Origin: Lunularia cruciata
Lineage: Eukaryota; Streptophyta; Marchantiopsida; Lunulariales; Lunulariaceae
NCBI GenBank assembly: GCA_948567375.1
Contig: OX419761.1
Coordinates: 31,622,501-31,686,500 of the forward strand
Direction: 5' to 3'
DNA: 64,000 nucleotides
Position numbers and translations under genes: made by a program. Of the stretch, positions 46,505 to 56,211 are shown piece by piece. The notes beneath the pieces are model-generated. The model had not been told where the DNA came from and searched no databases. It was given only the letters and a program-made list of their open reading frames with translations. Numbering within the stretch: position 1 is the first letter of the stretch; each line of letters begins with the position of its first letter.

Positions 46505-47414
46505 CTACTCTAGCGTCATGCACTTCCACCCTTAATGTTTCAATCTTTGCCATCTCCTCCCTTTGAGCTTCATCTTGGTTGGCCATTGCTTTGCCTCTCT
46601 TTACAAAGTCTTTTGTCAGGCTCTTGATTTCCTTCCTCCTAAGTTCTACCTCAACCTAAAGTTCTTTGGCTTCCTTTTCTCCTTGTATTAAATTCCTTCT
46701 CAACTCCAAATTTTCGTCACTCATATATTGTACTACTCTTAAATTAAATTAAACTATCTTAGATTAAATTCATCCTTCAACTATAAATGACTTCCTATCA
46801 ACTCTTCTCTCTTCTTCTTCAATTGCAATAATAATGCACATACAATCCTTGACAAGTATTCCACCCCATCAAAGTCTCATGTAGTTTTTGATCTTTGGGC
46901 TTGACATCCTTCATCACTTCTACTTGAGCTTTACTTCAAAGTCTTGATCTTCTCACCCTTAGAGAGATTTCATTTGATCTTTCTCCTTCTTCATCTACTG
47001 GACTCGCTTTACTTGGTTTTTCAACTACACTTTGTGCACTTCTTTGGTCTCATTCCTTTTTGGAACCCCACCTTTGGTTCTACTTCTTAGGTTTCTTCAA
47101 TCTCTATTTGTGGCAATTCCAAACAAGGAATATCTCCTCCTCCCATGCGGTTAATCATGGCATGGAACTCTCTAACTTCTTCCTCAACATCATTCTCTCC
47201 TTGTTGCTGAACTTCAAGTTCATCCTCTCTTCCACTACTCAACTCTTCATGTTGCAGTGTGAGCTTTGGTTCTTCCTCTTTTTCCAAGTCTTCTAACGTA
47301 AACTTGGCTTCTCCCTCTAATTCTTTTGCTCCAAACAACTCATGAATCACTATAATGTCATGCTTTGGGTTCACTTTCCTTGTCTTTTTGGGGTAAGCTG
47401 GTTACACCATCTTG
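46505..47414 (-). pseudogene. C3' coil and basic/acidic middle region
   Basis: The frame 47087-47374 reads NPKHDIIVIHELFGAKELEG and EEEPKLTLQHEELSSG, matching C4 (49380-49712 and 55337-55484). The rest is degraded coil. It is cut at 47415 by C4. Confidence 0.65.
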
Positions 47415-48158
47415 TGACAACCCAAAAAATATCACTTTTGTGGTAACTGGGTAAGTAAAGTTTGTTCTCGCAGAGATACAATTCAAAAATATCCAAATAT
47501 GAAGCAAAGTAACCAAATTAGTTCTTCTTGGTTGCACACTTAATCTCTTAGGTAGAAACAACACCTAGAAGAGAATAACAAGCACTGCTCATTATCTTGT
47601 CCCAAATTTACACCTCTTAATCACAAATTCATCAAATCTGTCCAACAATCTTGATTGTGATGATTCAATCTCTCTTGAAAATGGCACTTCACTGCAAAAC
47701 AACTTTACCTCAGAATTGTGTTCCACCTCTCCACTGAAGGCACAACTTCCTTGATCAAAATTGCTTCACATCAACATTGTGCTATACTCACCAATGCTAG
47801 ATACTACCAACACTACAATTCCTCTCAGATCTCTCAAGGCATTGCTCTCATTGCACTTCACTTAGGATCAAACACATAGAATGAAGATCAAGGCTTTGGA
47901 ATCCAACATCCAACAAACACACTGACTTGCACTTCAGAATTCTCCACACTTACAAACACAAACATAACGTTGATACTCGGAATTAAGCTCAAGCAACGAG
48001 GACTGCTTCACAACACTTTGCTTATCTATTCTCAAAATTATGAGCACTAAACAACAACATAATGCAAATGCCTCCTTTAAATAGGCAGAGCTCTTCAGTA
48101 GTTATCTAACTAATATACCATTTCCTAACAACTTTACCAACCTGTAGATCCAATGACA
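47415..48158 (-). repeat. C4 3' LTR-like end
   Basis: The reverse complement of C1 24771-25501, from TGACAACCC to CCAATGACA. Confidence 0.75.
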
Positions 48159-49693
48159 ATGCACCTCTTCATATCCGCCTCTTCATATCTCAGAACTGTT
48201 GTTACTCCGATCCAATGTCTACTTCTTCTTTGGCTTCCAAACCTAAAGTAACTTCACCTACTACTCCATCCTTGGGTTTTACAACTACTAAATCTTCTAC
48301 CAATTCTAACACCTCTTCCTCTTGATCTACAACTCCCGTCACTGGCAATCTACATATATCTTCTTCTTGCAACCCATTCTTCTCTAATATCTCTAATGGC
48401 AACTCCAAAGATACTTGTACTCCTACTTCTCCTTCTTTGGGTTTGACTCTTACATCCTTCCAAAGTTTATCTACTTCTAACTTAACTAAATCTAATCAAA
48501 TCATGATATTGTCTTCCACTTCCAATATCTTCCTATCTACACAAGTTTGAGACTAATCAGTAATGAATTCAAATCCTTATTCTTTGCATTTCTTCTCCTT
48601 GTCTCTTGCACTAACAATCTTAACTTGTGCAATCTTGTTTCTTCAACTCTTATACTAGCTTCAGTACTCAGCATGGCATTCATCTTCTCTACTATCTCCT
48701 TCAATGGCTCAAGCCTCATCCTTCTCTCACGTTCCCTATCTGCTTGCTAGTCTTCTCGGTACATTGCAAGTTCTGCCTCAAACTCAGCTTTCACATTCTC
48801 CTTCTCCTTCTCTTTTTGCACTATCTTCTCTTCCAAATTACAAAATAGTTCCCACAATCTAACTCTCTTTGCCAGAGTTGCTTCTCTCTCCTACACTCTG
48901 CATCACTCTATTGAGTTCTTGCTTCTTCTTTGCTACCCTTGCCATAGCATGGATGACTTCTATTTAAGAATCAGCAAATTGTTGCTTCAAGATTTTGTAC
49001 TCAACTATCTATCTCTCCCTGGCTATGACATTCTGTTCTATTATTCTATCTTTACTCCCCACTTCTCTTTAGATTTTCAATTAACTGATTTTGTACTACT
49101 GCATCTACTTGCAATATCTCCTTTTGCTCCTCTCCTTGGGTTATATTCTCCTTTAACTCAAAGTTTTCTACTTCTAATTGCTCCAGTAGGTGCAAAGCAG
49201 TTTGTTTTTACCTCAAGATACTCTGACTGCATTTCTTTCTTCTTTTTCTCCATCTTCATCAACAACAAGAAGACAATCTCCCGCATATACACCACCTCTC
49301 CAGTCTGAATCCCTTCTTCTTGCGGGCTCTTCCCCTTCTTCATCCCTTCTTTGCCTAACACTCTTTTTCTCAATTGGAGTCATCTTATTGGAATTGATTT
49401 CTTGCTCCCCAAACTGTCACTTTCCAATTCTCTCCTTTGACTTAGCACCGCCTCATATATTGCACTTCTTCTTGATCTAATACCTTTTTGGATGATAACC
49501 TTCTCCTCCAATTTCTTTGGAACTTCCTCTTCTTCTTTCTGGTTATCTTCATCCGCCATTTCTAGCTTTCCCTCTTCTTCCTCTAATACCGGCTGCATCT
49601 CCACTCCGTCCTCACTCTTGCTACTCACTTCATCACTTTGCAACGTGAGTTTAGGTTCCTCTTCTCTCTCTGAGTCTTTTGACTTGTACTCGG
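48159..49693 (-). pseudogene. C4 coil, tail and acidic region
   Basis: Tail ORF 48202-48408 (EEVLELVEDLVVVKPKDG), coil pieces at 48537-48719 (MRLEPLKEIVEKMNAMLSTE, almost identical to C1) and to 49100, and acidic region 49380-49693 (EEEPKLTLQSDEVSSKSED). Several frameshifts. Confidence 0.65.
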
Positions 49694-50116
49694 TGTAAAA
49701 GACCGAAACCAAGGAGAGAAATAGGAGAATGGAAACTCACATTGGGACACTTGAATGAGGGAAAACTCCAAATGCCTAGCATGAGCTTTGGCTTTGGTAT
49801 TTATAGGTAGCATACAAGACTCATGAAGCTTCTCAAGAAGCTTCCTTGAGCCACTTTCTTGGAGTGCAAGCCAAGTTAACCAGGAAGCTTCTCAAGAAGC
49901 TTCCTTCTAGAAGCCGCCTACTTGGAGTGCAAGCTAAGCTAGTTAGAAGCTTCTAGAAGCTTCCTTCTAGAAGCTACCTGCTTAGGGCGCAAGTTAACTA
50001 GTTGGGAAGCTTCCCAAGAAGCTTCTTAGATACTTCTAGAATATTCTAGGCTATTTTGTCTTATTCTCTACTTTGTAAACCTGACTAACTTTGTTGCTAA
50101 ACTCCATATTGTTACA
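49694..50116 (-). repeat. D2 3' LTR
   Basis: It runs from TGTAAAAGACCGAAACC to CCATATTGTTACA in displayed sense. It holds the same HSE arrays (49946-49972 and 50034-50046) and TATTTATA (49798-49805) as the 5' LTR. The polypurine tract complement TATTCCCCCGTCG follows at 50117. Confidence 0.95.
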
Positions 50117-50410
50117 TATTCCCCCGTCGCTAGTTGGTGACATCCTCGTCGCTTGTGAAGCTTCGAATTCCTTGATGGTCATCTGTGCATTTTGGAGGTG
50201 GGAAAGAGGTTCCCATGTGGCATCATGAAGGGGATACCCTTTCCAAAGGACCTTGTACTCCGTATGTTGGTGACGGCCTTGTTGAATATGACAATGCGCA
50301 AGGATATGATCAACTTCGTACTCCTCATGATCATTGATAGAGACAGGCAGAGGAGGAGGTTGGACTCAAGAGGAAAAGGAAGAGGGGTTAGGAACAAAGG
50401 GTTTCAACTT
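50117..50410 (-). pseudogene. D2 chromodomain
   Basis: At about 50158-50345 the minus strand reads NDHEEYEVDHILAHC, HTEYKVLWKGYPLHDATWEP and LQNAQMTIKEFEAS. Aromatic and WKGY...TWEP positions are those of a chromodomain, with the EYEVD acidic start. It is joined upstream to the integrase tail (HVSKLKPFVP) after a stop. It is the likely guide to H3-methylated chromatin. Confidence 0.8.
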
Positions 50411-51655
50411 GGAAACATGAAAGACGGGATGGATATGCATGTGACAAGGCAAGGCAAGTCAATAAGCAACAGGAGAGACAATGTGGGTGATATCAAAGGG
50501 TCCTATCCAATTAGGAGCAAGTTTATGAACTTGGGTATCAAGTGGGAGAGGGAGGTTACTAGAGGATAGCATGACTTTATTGCCAACTTCAAAGGTGAGA
50601 TCACGATGATGGTGGTCTGCATATTGTTTTTGGCGATTCTGAGCAACAAGGAGGTGAGATTTGGCATGTTGGAGAGATTGGGATATAGTGGTCAAGAATG
50701 TAGAAGTATGAGGAACCTAAGAGGGAGGGGGAGCAAGAAGCAAATTTGGAACAAGCGGATCTTGGCCAAAATTGAGAAAGAAGGGAGAAAATCCGGTGCT
50801 TGCCTGTTTGGAATTGTTGTAGGCAAATTTTGCAGCTGCAAGACATTCATCCCAATTGGTATGGTGGACATTGACAAAGGCCCGCAATGTATCCTCCAAT
50901 GTATGATTTGCGTGTTCAGTTTGTCCATCAGTTTGAGGATGATAAGCTGTGGACAAAGCAAGCTTGGTGCCGAGTATTTGGAAGAGTGCTTGCCAAAACT
51001 TCCCAGTAAATCAAGGATCACGGTCGGAGATGAGTACACGTGGCATCCCATGATGCTTGAAGACATTGTCGAAGTAGATTTGCACTAAGGTTGGAGCATT
51101 CACAATATCACAGGTTGGTGCCAAGTGGATTTGCTTACTAAGCTTATCCACAAACACCACGATTGCGGTGTGTCCTTGTTTTGTCTTTGGCAAGGATGTG
51201 ATGAGACCCAAGCTCACATGCTCCCAGTGAGCGGATGGAATGGCAAGTGGTTGAAGGAGTCCACTTGGCTTCTGATTACTGGTCTTGTTATGTTGGCAGC
51301 TCTCACACGATTTGACAAATTCTTGAACATCTCGTGTTGGGCCACCACCATTGATGTTGGAGGGTACCCAAGGTCTTGTCCACACCCATGTGACCAGCGA
51401 TGGGTAAATCATGGGCTTCTTGAAGGCGCACAAGTCGAAGATCACCTTTGGCTGGAACATAGATCCAGTCCGCATGGAATAGAAGGCATTCCTTGAAAGA
51501 GAAGGTGTTGTACTCTTTGTCACCTGTTGTTAGACAACCATGTACTATTTGGAAGAAGGAATCTTGTTGAAGAGCTAACCAAAACTCATTATGGATCTTG
51601 CGGTCAATTGACACCATCGTAATTGCTACCGCGATGAGAGGAAGAGACTTCAAAT
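50411..51655 (-). pseudogene. D2 integrase
   Basis: Pieces in order: VPAKGDLRLVRLQEAHDLP and HMGVDKTLG (zinc His, 51303-51653), CESCQHNKTS (zinc Cys), VSLGLITSLPKTKQGH (first catalytic Asp changed to Gly in this copy), MPRVLISDRDP (second Asp), YHPQTDGQTEHANHTLED (Glu; 50717-50956) and the C-terminal GNKVMLSSSNLPL block (50459-50695). At least three frame changes. Confidence 0.85.
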
Positions 51656-52376
51656 CAGGTTGTCATGATAGAGCATCAGGGATGACATAGAACCGACCTG
51701 GTTTATACTCAAGTTTGATATCGAACAATTGAAGTTGCTCTTCCCATTGATGATGTTGACTCTTCATGTGCTCCAGGTGTAAGGTCTGCAACAATGGCTT
51801 GTGATCAGTTCGCATGATCACTTGTTTCCCCAAGAGATAATGCCTCCATACCTTGGTGGCATATACCATTGCAAGTTGTTCTTGATCTCGAGCAGAGTAA
51901 TTTCTTTCAGCTGTATTTAGTCGGTGAGACACAAAGGCGATGAGATGTAGTCCATCTCAAAATTCTTGTTGCAATACAACTCCAATTGCAAAGTTAGAAG
52001 CATCAAAATCAACCACACAAGGTAGTTGAGGATCATATGGTTGAAGAATGGGTCTCGAAGACACCATATTTTTCAACTTTTGGAATGCTTCTTCATGTTT
52101 GGTGTTCTATTGGAAGCTCAAGTTCTTTCCCAAGAGGTTAGTCAATGGTGCAGCCACATGAGCATAATAGTGGATGAATCGTCGGTAAAAACTAGCCAAT
52201 CCATTGAATGCCCGTACTTTTGTAGCATCCTTTGGGGTAGGCCAATCAGTAATGGCCTTGATCTTCTCTTCTTCCATCTTGATCCCCTCTGATGAGATCT
52301 TATGACCCAAGAAGGTAACCTCCTTCTGCCAAAAAGCATACTTCGACTTCTTATAGTAAAATTTCCATTGTCGTAG
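51656..52376 (-). pseudogene. D2 RNase H and RT connection
   Basis: RNase H: NYSARDQEQLAMVYATKVW, MRTDHKPLLQTL and LEYKPGRFYVIPDALS (51663-51932). Connection: LGHKISSEGIKMEEEKI and FYRRFIHYYAHVAAPL (52107-52339). Confidence 0.85.
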
Positions 52377-52943
52377 TCATCTTAGGACCTCTCGCACATG
52401 ATTCACGTGTTCTTCTTCTATCTTGCTATAGATTAAGATATCATCCAAGAATACCACCACTGACCAATCCAATAGTCCATCCAACACCCGATGCATCTGA
52501 TCCATGAAGACTGCTGGAGCATTAGTGAGTCCGAAATGTAGAACTCTCCACTCAAAATGCCCATACCTTGTGCAAAAGGCAGTCTTTTGCACATCCTCTC
52601 TATCAATTGGAATTTGCCAATAGCCGCTACAAAGATCCAACTTGGAAAAGTAACGTGCTCCACTTAGTTGATCAAGTAAGTCATCGATCCGAGGCAAAGG
52701 ATATGCATTCTTCACGGTTTGCTTATTGAGCCCATGATAATCAATACAGAATTGAAGTCCTCCATCCTTCTTTGGAACAAATAGTACCGGTGCTCCCCAA
52801 GGAGAGGTACTATGTCGTATGAAGTCCTTCTCCAACAACTCTGTAAATGTTGTTTGCAACTTTTCCAACTCCTTTGGTGAGAGCCGATAGATCGGTCTAC
52901 TCACTGGAGTACTCCCTGGCAGTAACTTGATCTTGAAGGGCAT
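52377..52943 (-). pseudogene. D2 reverse transcriptase
   Basis: The open frame covers [48 protein letters not shown] (first catalytic Asp), [12 protein letters not shown] and the catalytic [13 protein letters not shown]. It ends at a TGA just after HVREVLR, but homology continues downstream. Confidence 0.9.
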
Positions 52944-53273
52944 ACCTCAATCGGAGGGTAATCCCTTTGGCAGATCATCCACAAACACGTCCGCAAACTC
53001 CTTAACTATCCAATCAACCATTACTTGATGAGGCTCTTGGTCCTCCACAGATTGGTCTTGTGTAATCGGCTTGATCTACACCGTAAATATAGACTTATCT
53101 TCCTCCAAAGCTTGCTTTATGGCTGCTTTACTAACAAACTTCCCTTCTAGGGACTCATCTCTCTTCCAAGCTTGCTCCATGGTTGCCTTCTTGGCAAACT
53201 TCCCATCTTGAGACTCCACTTCCTTCAAGGTTCGCTCTATGGCTACCTTCTCAACAAACTTCCCATCTTGGGC

Positions 53274-53640
53274 CTAACTATTCTTAGGTGTCTTACTCAG
53301 AGGTGCCAGAAAACCTAATCGGAAATTCCTACCTTGGTGTTGTACTTGAATTTGGCGTCGGGTCCAATCAAATTGAACCTTATGACATTCAAGCCAAGGT
53401 AGACCCAGAATGATATCATAGTGTAAAGGTGCCACTACAAACCTCATACACTCCAAATACTCCTTCCCAATCTTGAAGGTAACATGATGCGAGGTGCGGA
53501 ATGCAGAACCCTTTCTACCATCCGCCATCATCAAACTACTTCCAATTACAGGCTTGATAGGAATACCCAATTCCTTTGCTACTTGTATAGACATGCAATT
53601 CACTGAACTTCCAGAATCAACCAAAATTCTACAACCTCAA
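53274..53640 (-). pseudogene. D2 aspartic protease
   Basis: ILVDSGSSVNCMSIQVAKEL carries the active-site DSG; ILGLPWLECHKVQFDW closes the fold. Open frame of 116 codons. It lies between gag and RT; the segment 52944-53273 is a degraded linker. Confidence 0.85.
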
Positions 53641-53744
53641 TTAGATATCATACCTTGCAAGTGAAGCAGACTTGCATAGGTCAAGCCTTCAATCCCATTG
53701 GAACTAATCAAGCTCCTAGTAGGTGGCTTGAAATCTACTACTGG

Positions 53745-54643
53745 GATTCCTCGTTTCCTTGATCATTCCTCTCAACAACCTCCACTTGGGCAACTTGTCG
53801 AGGTCGTCCATTCTTGAGTGGACATTCAGCAATGCGATGCCCCAATTGGCGACAATAAAAACAACCACCATTTTGTCGCAATTTCTCTTTGTCTGCCATG
53901 CTCAGTGGTCTTCATTGAATTGCATCAATCTCCATTGGTGCTGGCTCCTCCACTTGTGTGTAGTGTATTGGTAGGCTTTGTGGAGGTTGAGGTCGAGACC
54001 AAGTTGTTGCCACCAAGGAATCAAAACATTCGGCCAACTGCATGGCTTCTTCCAAGTGTTGTGGCTCTCGCATGGTTACCTTTATTTGGTTCTTGCCTTC
54101 AAGCCCCTCACAAATCGGTCCAGAGCTTCACCTTCCAAAATATTTGGGATCTGCATGATGGTGTTTTGGAACTGCGAGATGTAACTTCTTACAGAGCCAA
54201 TTTGTTTCAACTCTGCCAACTTATCTCGTGCAACTCGTGTGGCATTTATAGCTTGGAACCGACTGATTATTGCGCTCTTGAATTCCGCCCATGTCAAGAT
54301 TGGTGCAACCATTTGTTGTTCGGCTCGCTCCACTTGGAATCTCTACCATAGCTTTGCTACTCCATCCAATTGGCTAGAAGCCAAGAGAATCTGTTTTTGC
54401 TCATCTTGTAGATTGGTAGCTTCAAAATAACGTTCACAATTAAACACAAAATTCTCCACTGCACCCGGGAGATTCTTGCCTTCAAATACCTTGGGTTTAG
54501 GGAATCGAATGCAATCTTCACCATCTTGAACTGGCGCTCTATCTATCTGTTCTTGTTGTTGCTGGTCTCGTTCATCCAACAATCAAGTAAGATGCTTGAT
54601 TTGTTGTTGCATTGCAAGGATAACATCCGGTATTTCCGCCATT
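53745..54643 (-). pseudogene. D2 gag
   Basis: It starts MAEIPDVILAMQQQIKHL at 54643, with a TGA shortly after, then FPKPKVFEGKNLPGAVENFV (54343-54582), LTWAEFKSAIISRFQAI and GEALDRFVRGLKARTK (54082-54333). The CCHC knuckle CFYCRQLGHRIAEC is at about 53826-53867. Frame breaks near 54340 and 54080. Confidence 0.8.
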
Positions 54644-54675
54644 GCTTCTACTCTATTCCACTACCCTCAATTTAT

Positions 54676-54891
54676 CTAGTTGATTAACACATAGATACAA
54701 CACGTCCACCGTTCTCCATAAGTTACCACTAGAAGTATCAAGGGTTCCTTTGAGACAATGATCATATGTAGAAAATCCTGCCCAAAGCGCGAGGTGATGA
54801 ATTGTGTGAAACGATGCTTTGGTAATATCTGGACATGAAAGTCCCAATGGTTTGGTTGAAGTGGATTTGGTGGTCCATAAATTCCATCCAT
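54676..54891 (-). CDS. D2 post-PBS leader ORF, 71 aa
   Basis: It starts MDGIYGPPNPLQPNHWDFHV at an ATG ten bases after the PBS and ends CCIYVLIN, TAG, about 30 bases before the gag ATG. It shares with the B2 leader ORF the MD start, length, FH(V/I), FG-x-(D/E)F, P-x-IL-x-VV-x-Y and IY(V/I)L. Homologous pieces exist in A1. Open in D2 although gag and pol are broken. Function unknown. Confidence 0.6.
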   Translation of the reverse strand: MDGIYGPPNPLQPNHWDFHVQILPKHRFTQFITSRFGQDFLHMIIVSKEPLILLVVTYGERWTCCIYVLIN

Positions 54892-54900
54892 CCCATTCTT

Positions 54901-54912
54901 GCTCTGATACCA
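54901..54912 (-). promoter_or_regulatory. D2 primer binding site, initiator tRNA-Met
   Basis: The minus strand reads TGGTATCAGAGC one base inside the 5' LTR; exact match. Confidence 0.93.
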
Positions 54913-55017
54913 ATGTAAAAGACCGAAACCAAGGAGAGAAATAGGAGAATGGAAACTCACATTGGGACACTTGAATGAGTGAAAACTCCAAATGCCTAGC
55001 ATGAGCTTCGGCTTTGG

Positions 55018-55025
55018 TATTTATA
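55018..55025 (-). promoter_or_regulatory. D2 TATA box
   Basis: TATAAATA on the minus strand, about 140 bases downstream of the nearest long HSE array and about 105 bases from the LTR end. Confidence 0.65.
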
Positions 55026-55165
55026 GGTAGCATACAAGACTCGTGAAGCTTCTCAAGAAGCTTCCTTGAGCCACTTTCTTGGAGTGCAAGCCAAGTTAAC
55101 CAAGAAGCTTCTCAAGAAGCTGCCTTCTAGAAGCCGCCTACTTGGAGTGCAAGCTAAGCTAGTTA

Positions 55166-55192
55166 GAAGCTTCTAGAAGCTTCCTTCTAGAA
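55166..55192 (-). promoter_or_regulatory. Heat shock element array in D2 U3
   Basis: GAA-gc-TTC-ta-GAA-gc-TTC gives four perfectly spaced alternating units, followed by a further TTC-ta-GAA. Heat shock factors bind three or more alternating nGAAn units. The same array is in the 3' LTR at 49946-49972. Confidence 0.65.
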
Positions 55193-55253
55193 GCTACCTG
55201 CTTAGGGTGCAAGTTAACTAGTTGGGAAGCTTCCCAAGAAGCTTCTTAGATAC

Positions 55254-55266
55254 TTCTAGAATATTC
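55254..55266 (-). promoter_or_regulatory. Second heat shock element in D2 U3
   Basis: TTC-ta-GAA-ta-TTC, a perfect three-unit element. Conserved at 50034-50046 and in D1 at 3692-3704. Confidence 0.65.
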
Positions 55267-55336
55267 TAGGCTATTTTGTCTTATTCTCTACTTTGTCAAC
55301 CCGACTAACTTCGTCGCTAAACTCCATATTGTTACA

Positions 55337-55484
55337 CTCGGCCTCACCTTCTGATTTTTCCTCCAATGACGCTATTACCACCATGTCTTTCTTTGGGTTC
55401 ACTTTCTTGGTCTTTTGTGGTCTCATAGCTGCCACTTCTTCTTTGGGCCAACTCTTCTTCTTTGACTTTGAAGCAATCATGACC
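55337..55484 (-). pseudogene. C4 basic region between D2 and A1
   Basis: The 148 bases left of C4 here encode MIASKSKKKSWPKEEVAAM, KVNPKKDMVVIASLEEK and EGEAE on the minus strand, matching the basic region of C1 at 23056-23230. Confidence 0.75.
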
Positions 55485-56163
55485 TGTGAGCCGGCCTGTC
55501 TCTCACTCAGGATGAACCTCTGATGGCTATTATGGTAGCGCACCATGGACTAAGAAGGCAAGGAACCCCAACTCCATCATACTCCTCCAAGGCTAACACT
55601 CCAAGACTCAAGACATTGCTCACTAGAGAACTCAATGAAAGAGAGATAGTTGCAAATGAAAGGATGATGAGTACCTCCTCACTCCTTGTTTATATACTTG
55701 TGAAATAGTTACGTACCAAAGTTACTAATTACCGTAGTAACTCAAGTTACTAGACTAAAAGTCAAGTAAAGTCAAAAAGTAGAAAGGAATATCCATTCAC
55801 ATGGGCATATTCCCCTTATCTTGACCCAACCACTAAAGCAAGGATTCCTTCACATGGGCTATCCTTGGACTAAAGAAGAATCCAAAACAAAAAGGCTTGC
55901 GGGCCCAAGAGTTCTCAACTCTTTCCCCAAAGCCAAACACCTAGGAATAATACCAAGTCAACACACTAAAATCCAAAATAGTGGTGCTCATCTTTCCTAC
56001 TTCCTCTAAAGTAAGGTCCCATCTATCTTAGCTATGACTAACTTTAGCTAACCATGACTAATATAGAACCATCCTTTATCTCTATATAAATAATATCTCT
56101 TAAGTACTTGTAATACCAAGCTAAATATCACAATACCACACACATGCACAAATGGGTGTTACA
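55485..56163 (-). repeat. A1 3' LTR
   Basis: TGTGAGCCGGCCTG to GGGTGTTACA in displayed sense. TATATAAA on the minus strand at 55696-55689 is a candidate TATA box; another T/A-rich site is near 56085-56095. Confidence 0.95.
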
Positions 56164-56211
56164 TTTACCCCCGGACTAAGTTTTCACTTTGTCCTCAAAG
56201 TGAAGGTCTCT
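56164..56211 (-). promoter_or_regulatory. A1 polypurine tract and conserved hairpin
   Basis: The minus strand has CCGGGGGTAAA against the LTR. The perfect inverted repeat TTCACTTTG-TCCT-CAAAGTGAA at 56183-56204 starts eight bases after the pol stop and is identical in A2. Between these features there is no room for another gene. Confidence 0.75.

Larger units (their letters stand above)
36944..47414 (-). mobile_element. C3': C-family element, split by three insertions
   Basis: Its LTR begins TGACAACACGACTAG at 36944, is cut at 36979 by C3, resumes at 44357 and ends near 45074. The interior (45075-45907 and 46505-47414) encodes the C tail, coil and basic region on the minus strand, interrupted by a solo B LTR. 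C4 is inserted at 47415. The C3 target bases TAATCAA are present on both sides (36973-36979 and 44357-44363). Confidence 0.75.
49694..55336 (-). mobile_element. D2: chromodomain gypsy element with heat-shock-element LTRs
   Basis: LTRs of 423 bp (49694-50116 and 54914-55336) differ at about ten positions. The 5-bp duplication CTCGG lies at 49689-49693 and 55337-55341. The interior runs, on the minus strand, PBS (initiator Met), leader ORF, gag with a CCHC knuckle, protease, RT, RNase H, integrase, chromodomain, polypurine tract. Stops are scattered through pol, so it is not autonomous now. Confidence 0.95.
54914..55336 (-). repeat. D2 5' LTR (promoter LTR)
   Basis: 423 bp. On the minus strand U3 starts TGTAACAATATGG at 55336, passes through several GAA/TTC arrays, then a TATAAATA box at 55025-55018, leaving about 100 bases of R-U5 before the PBS. 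Confidence 0.95.

Noticed and set aside
50606-51088. 160-codon plus-strand frame
   Set aside because: Antisense to the D2 integrase.
54901-54912. tRNA-like sequence
   Set aside because: Only the 12-base primer binding site is present; no cloverleaf around it, so not a tRNA gene.
56164-56211. env-like ORF expected in Athila relatives
   Set aside because: Only 48 bases separate the pol stop from the 3' LTR.
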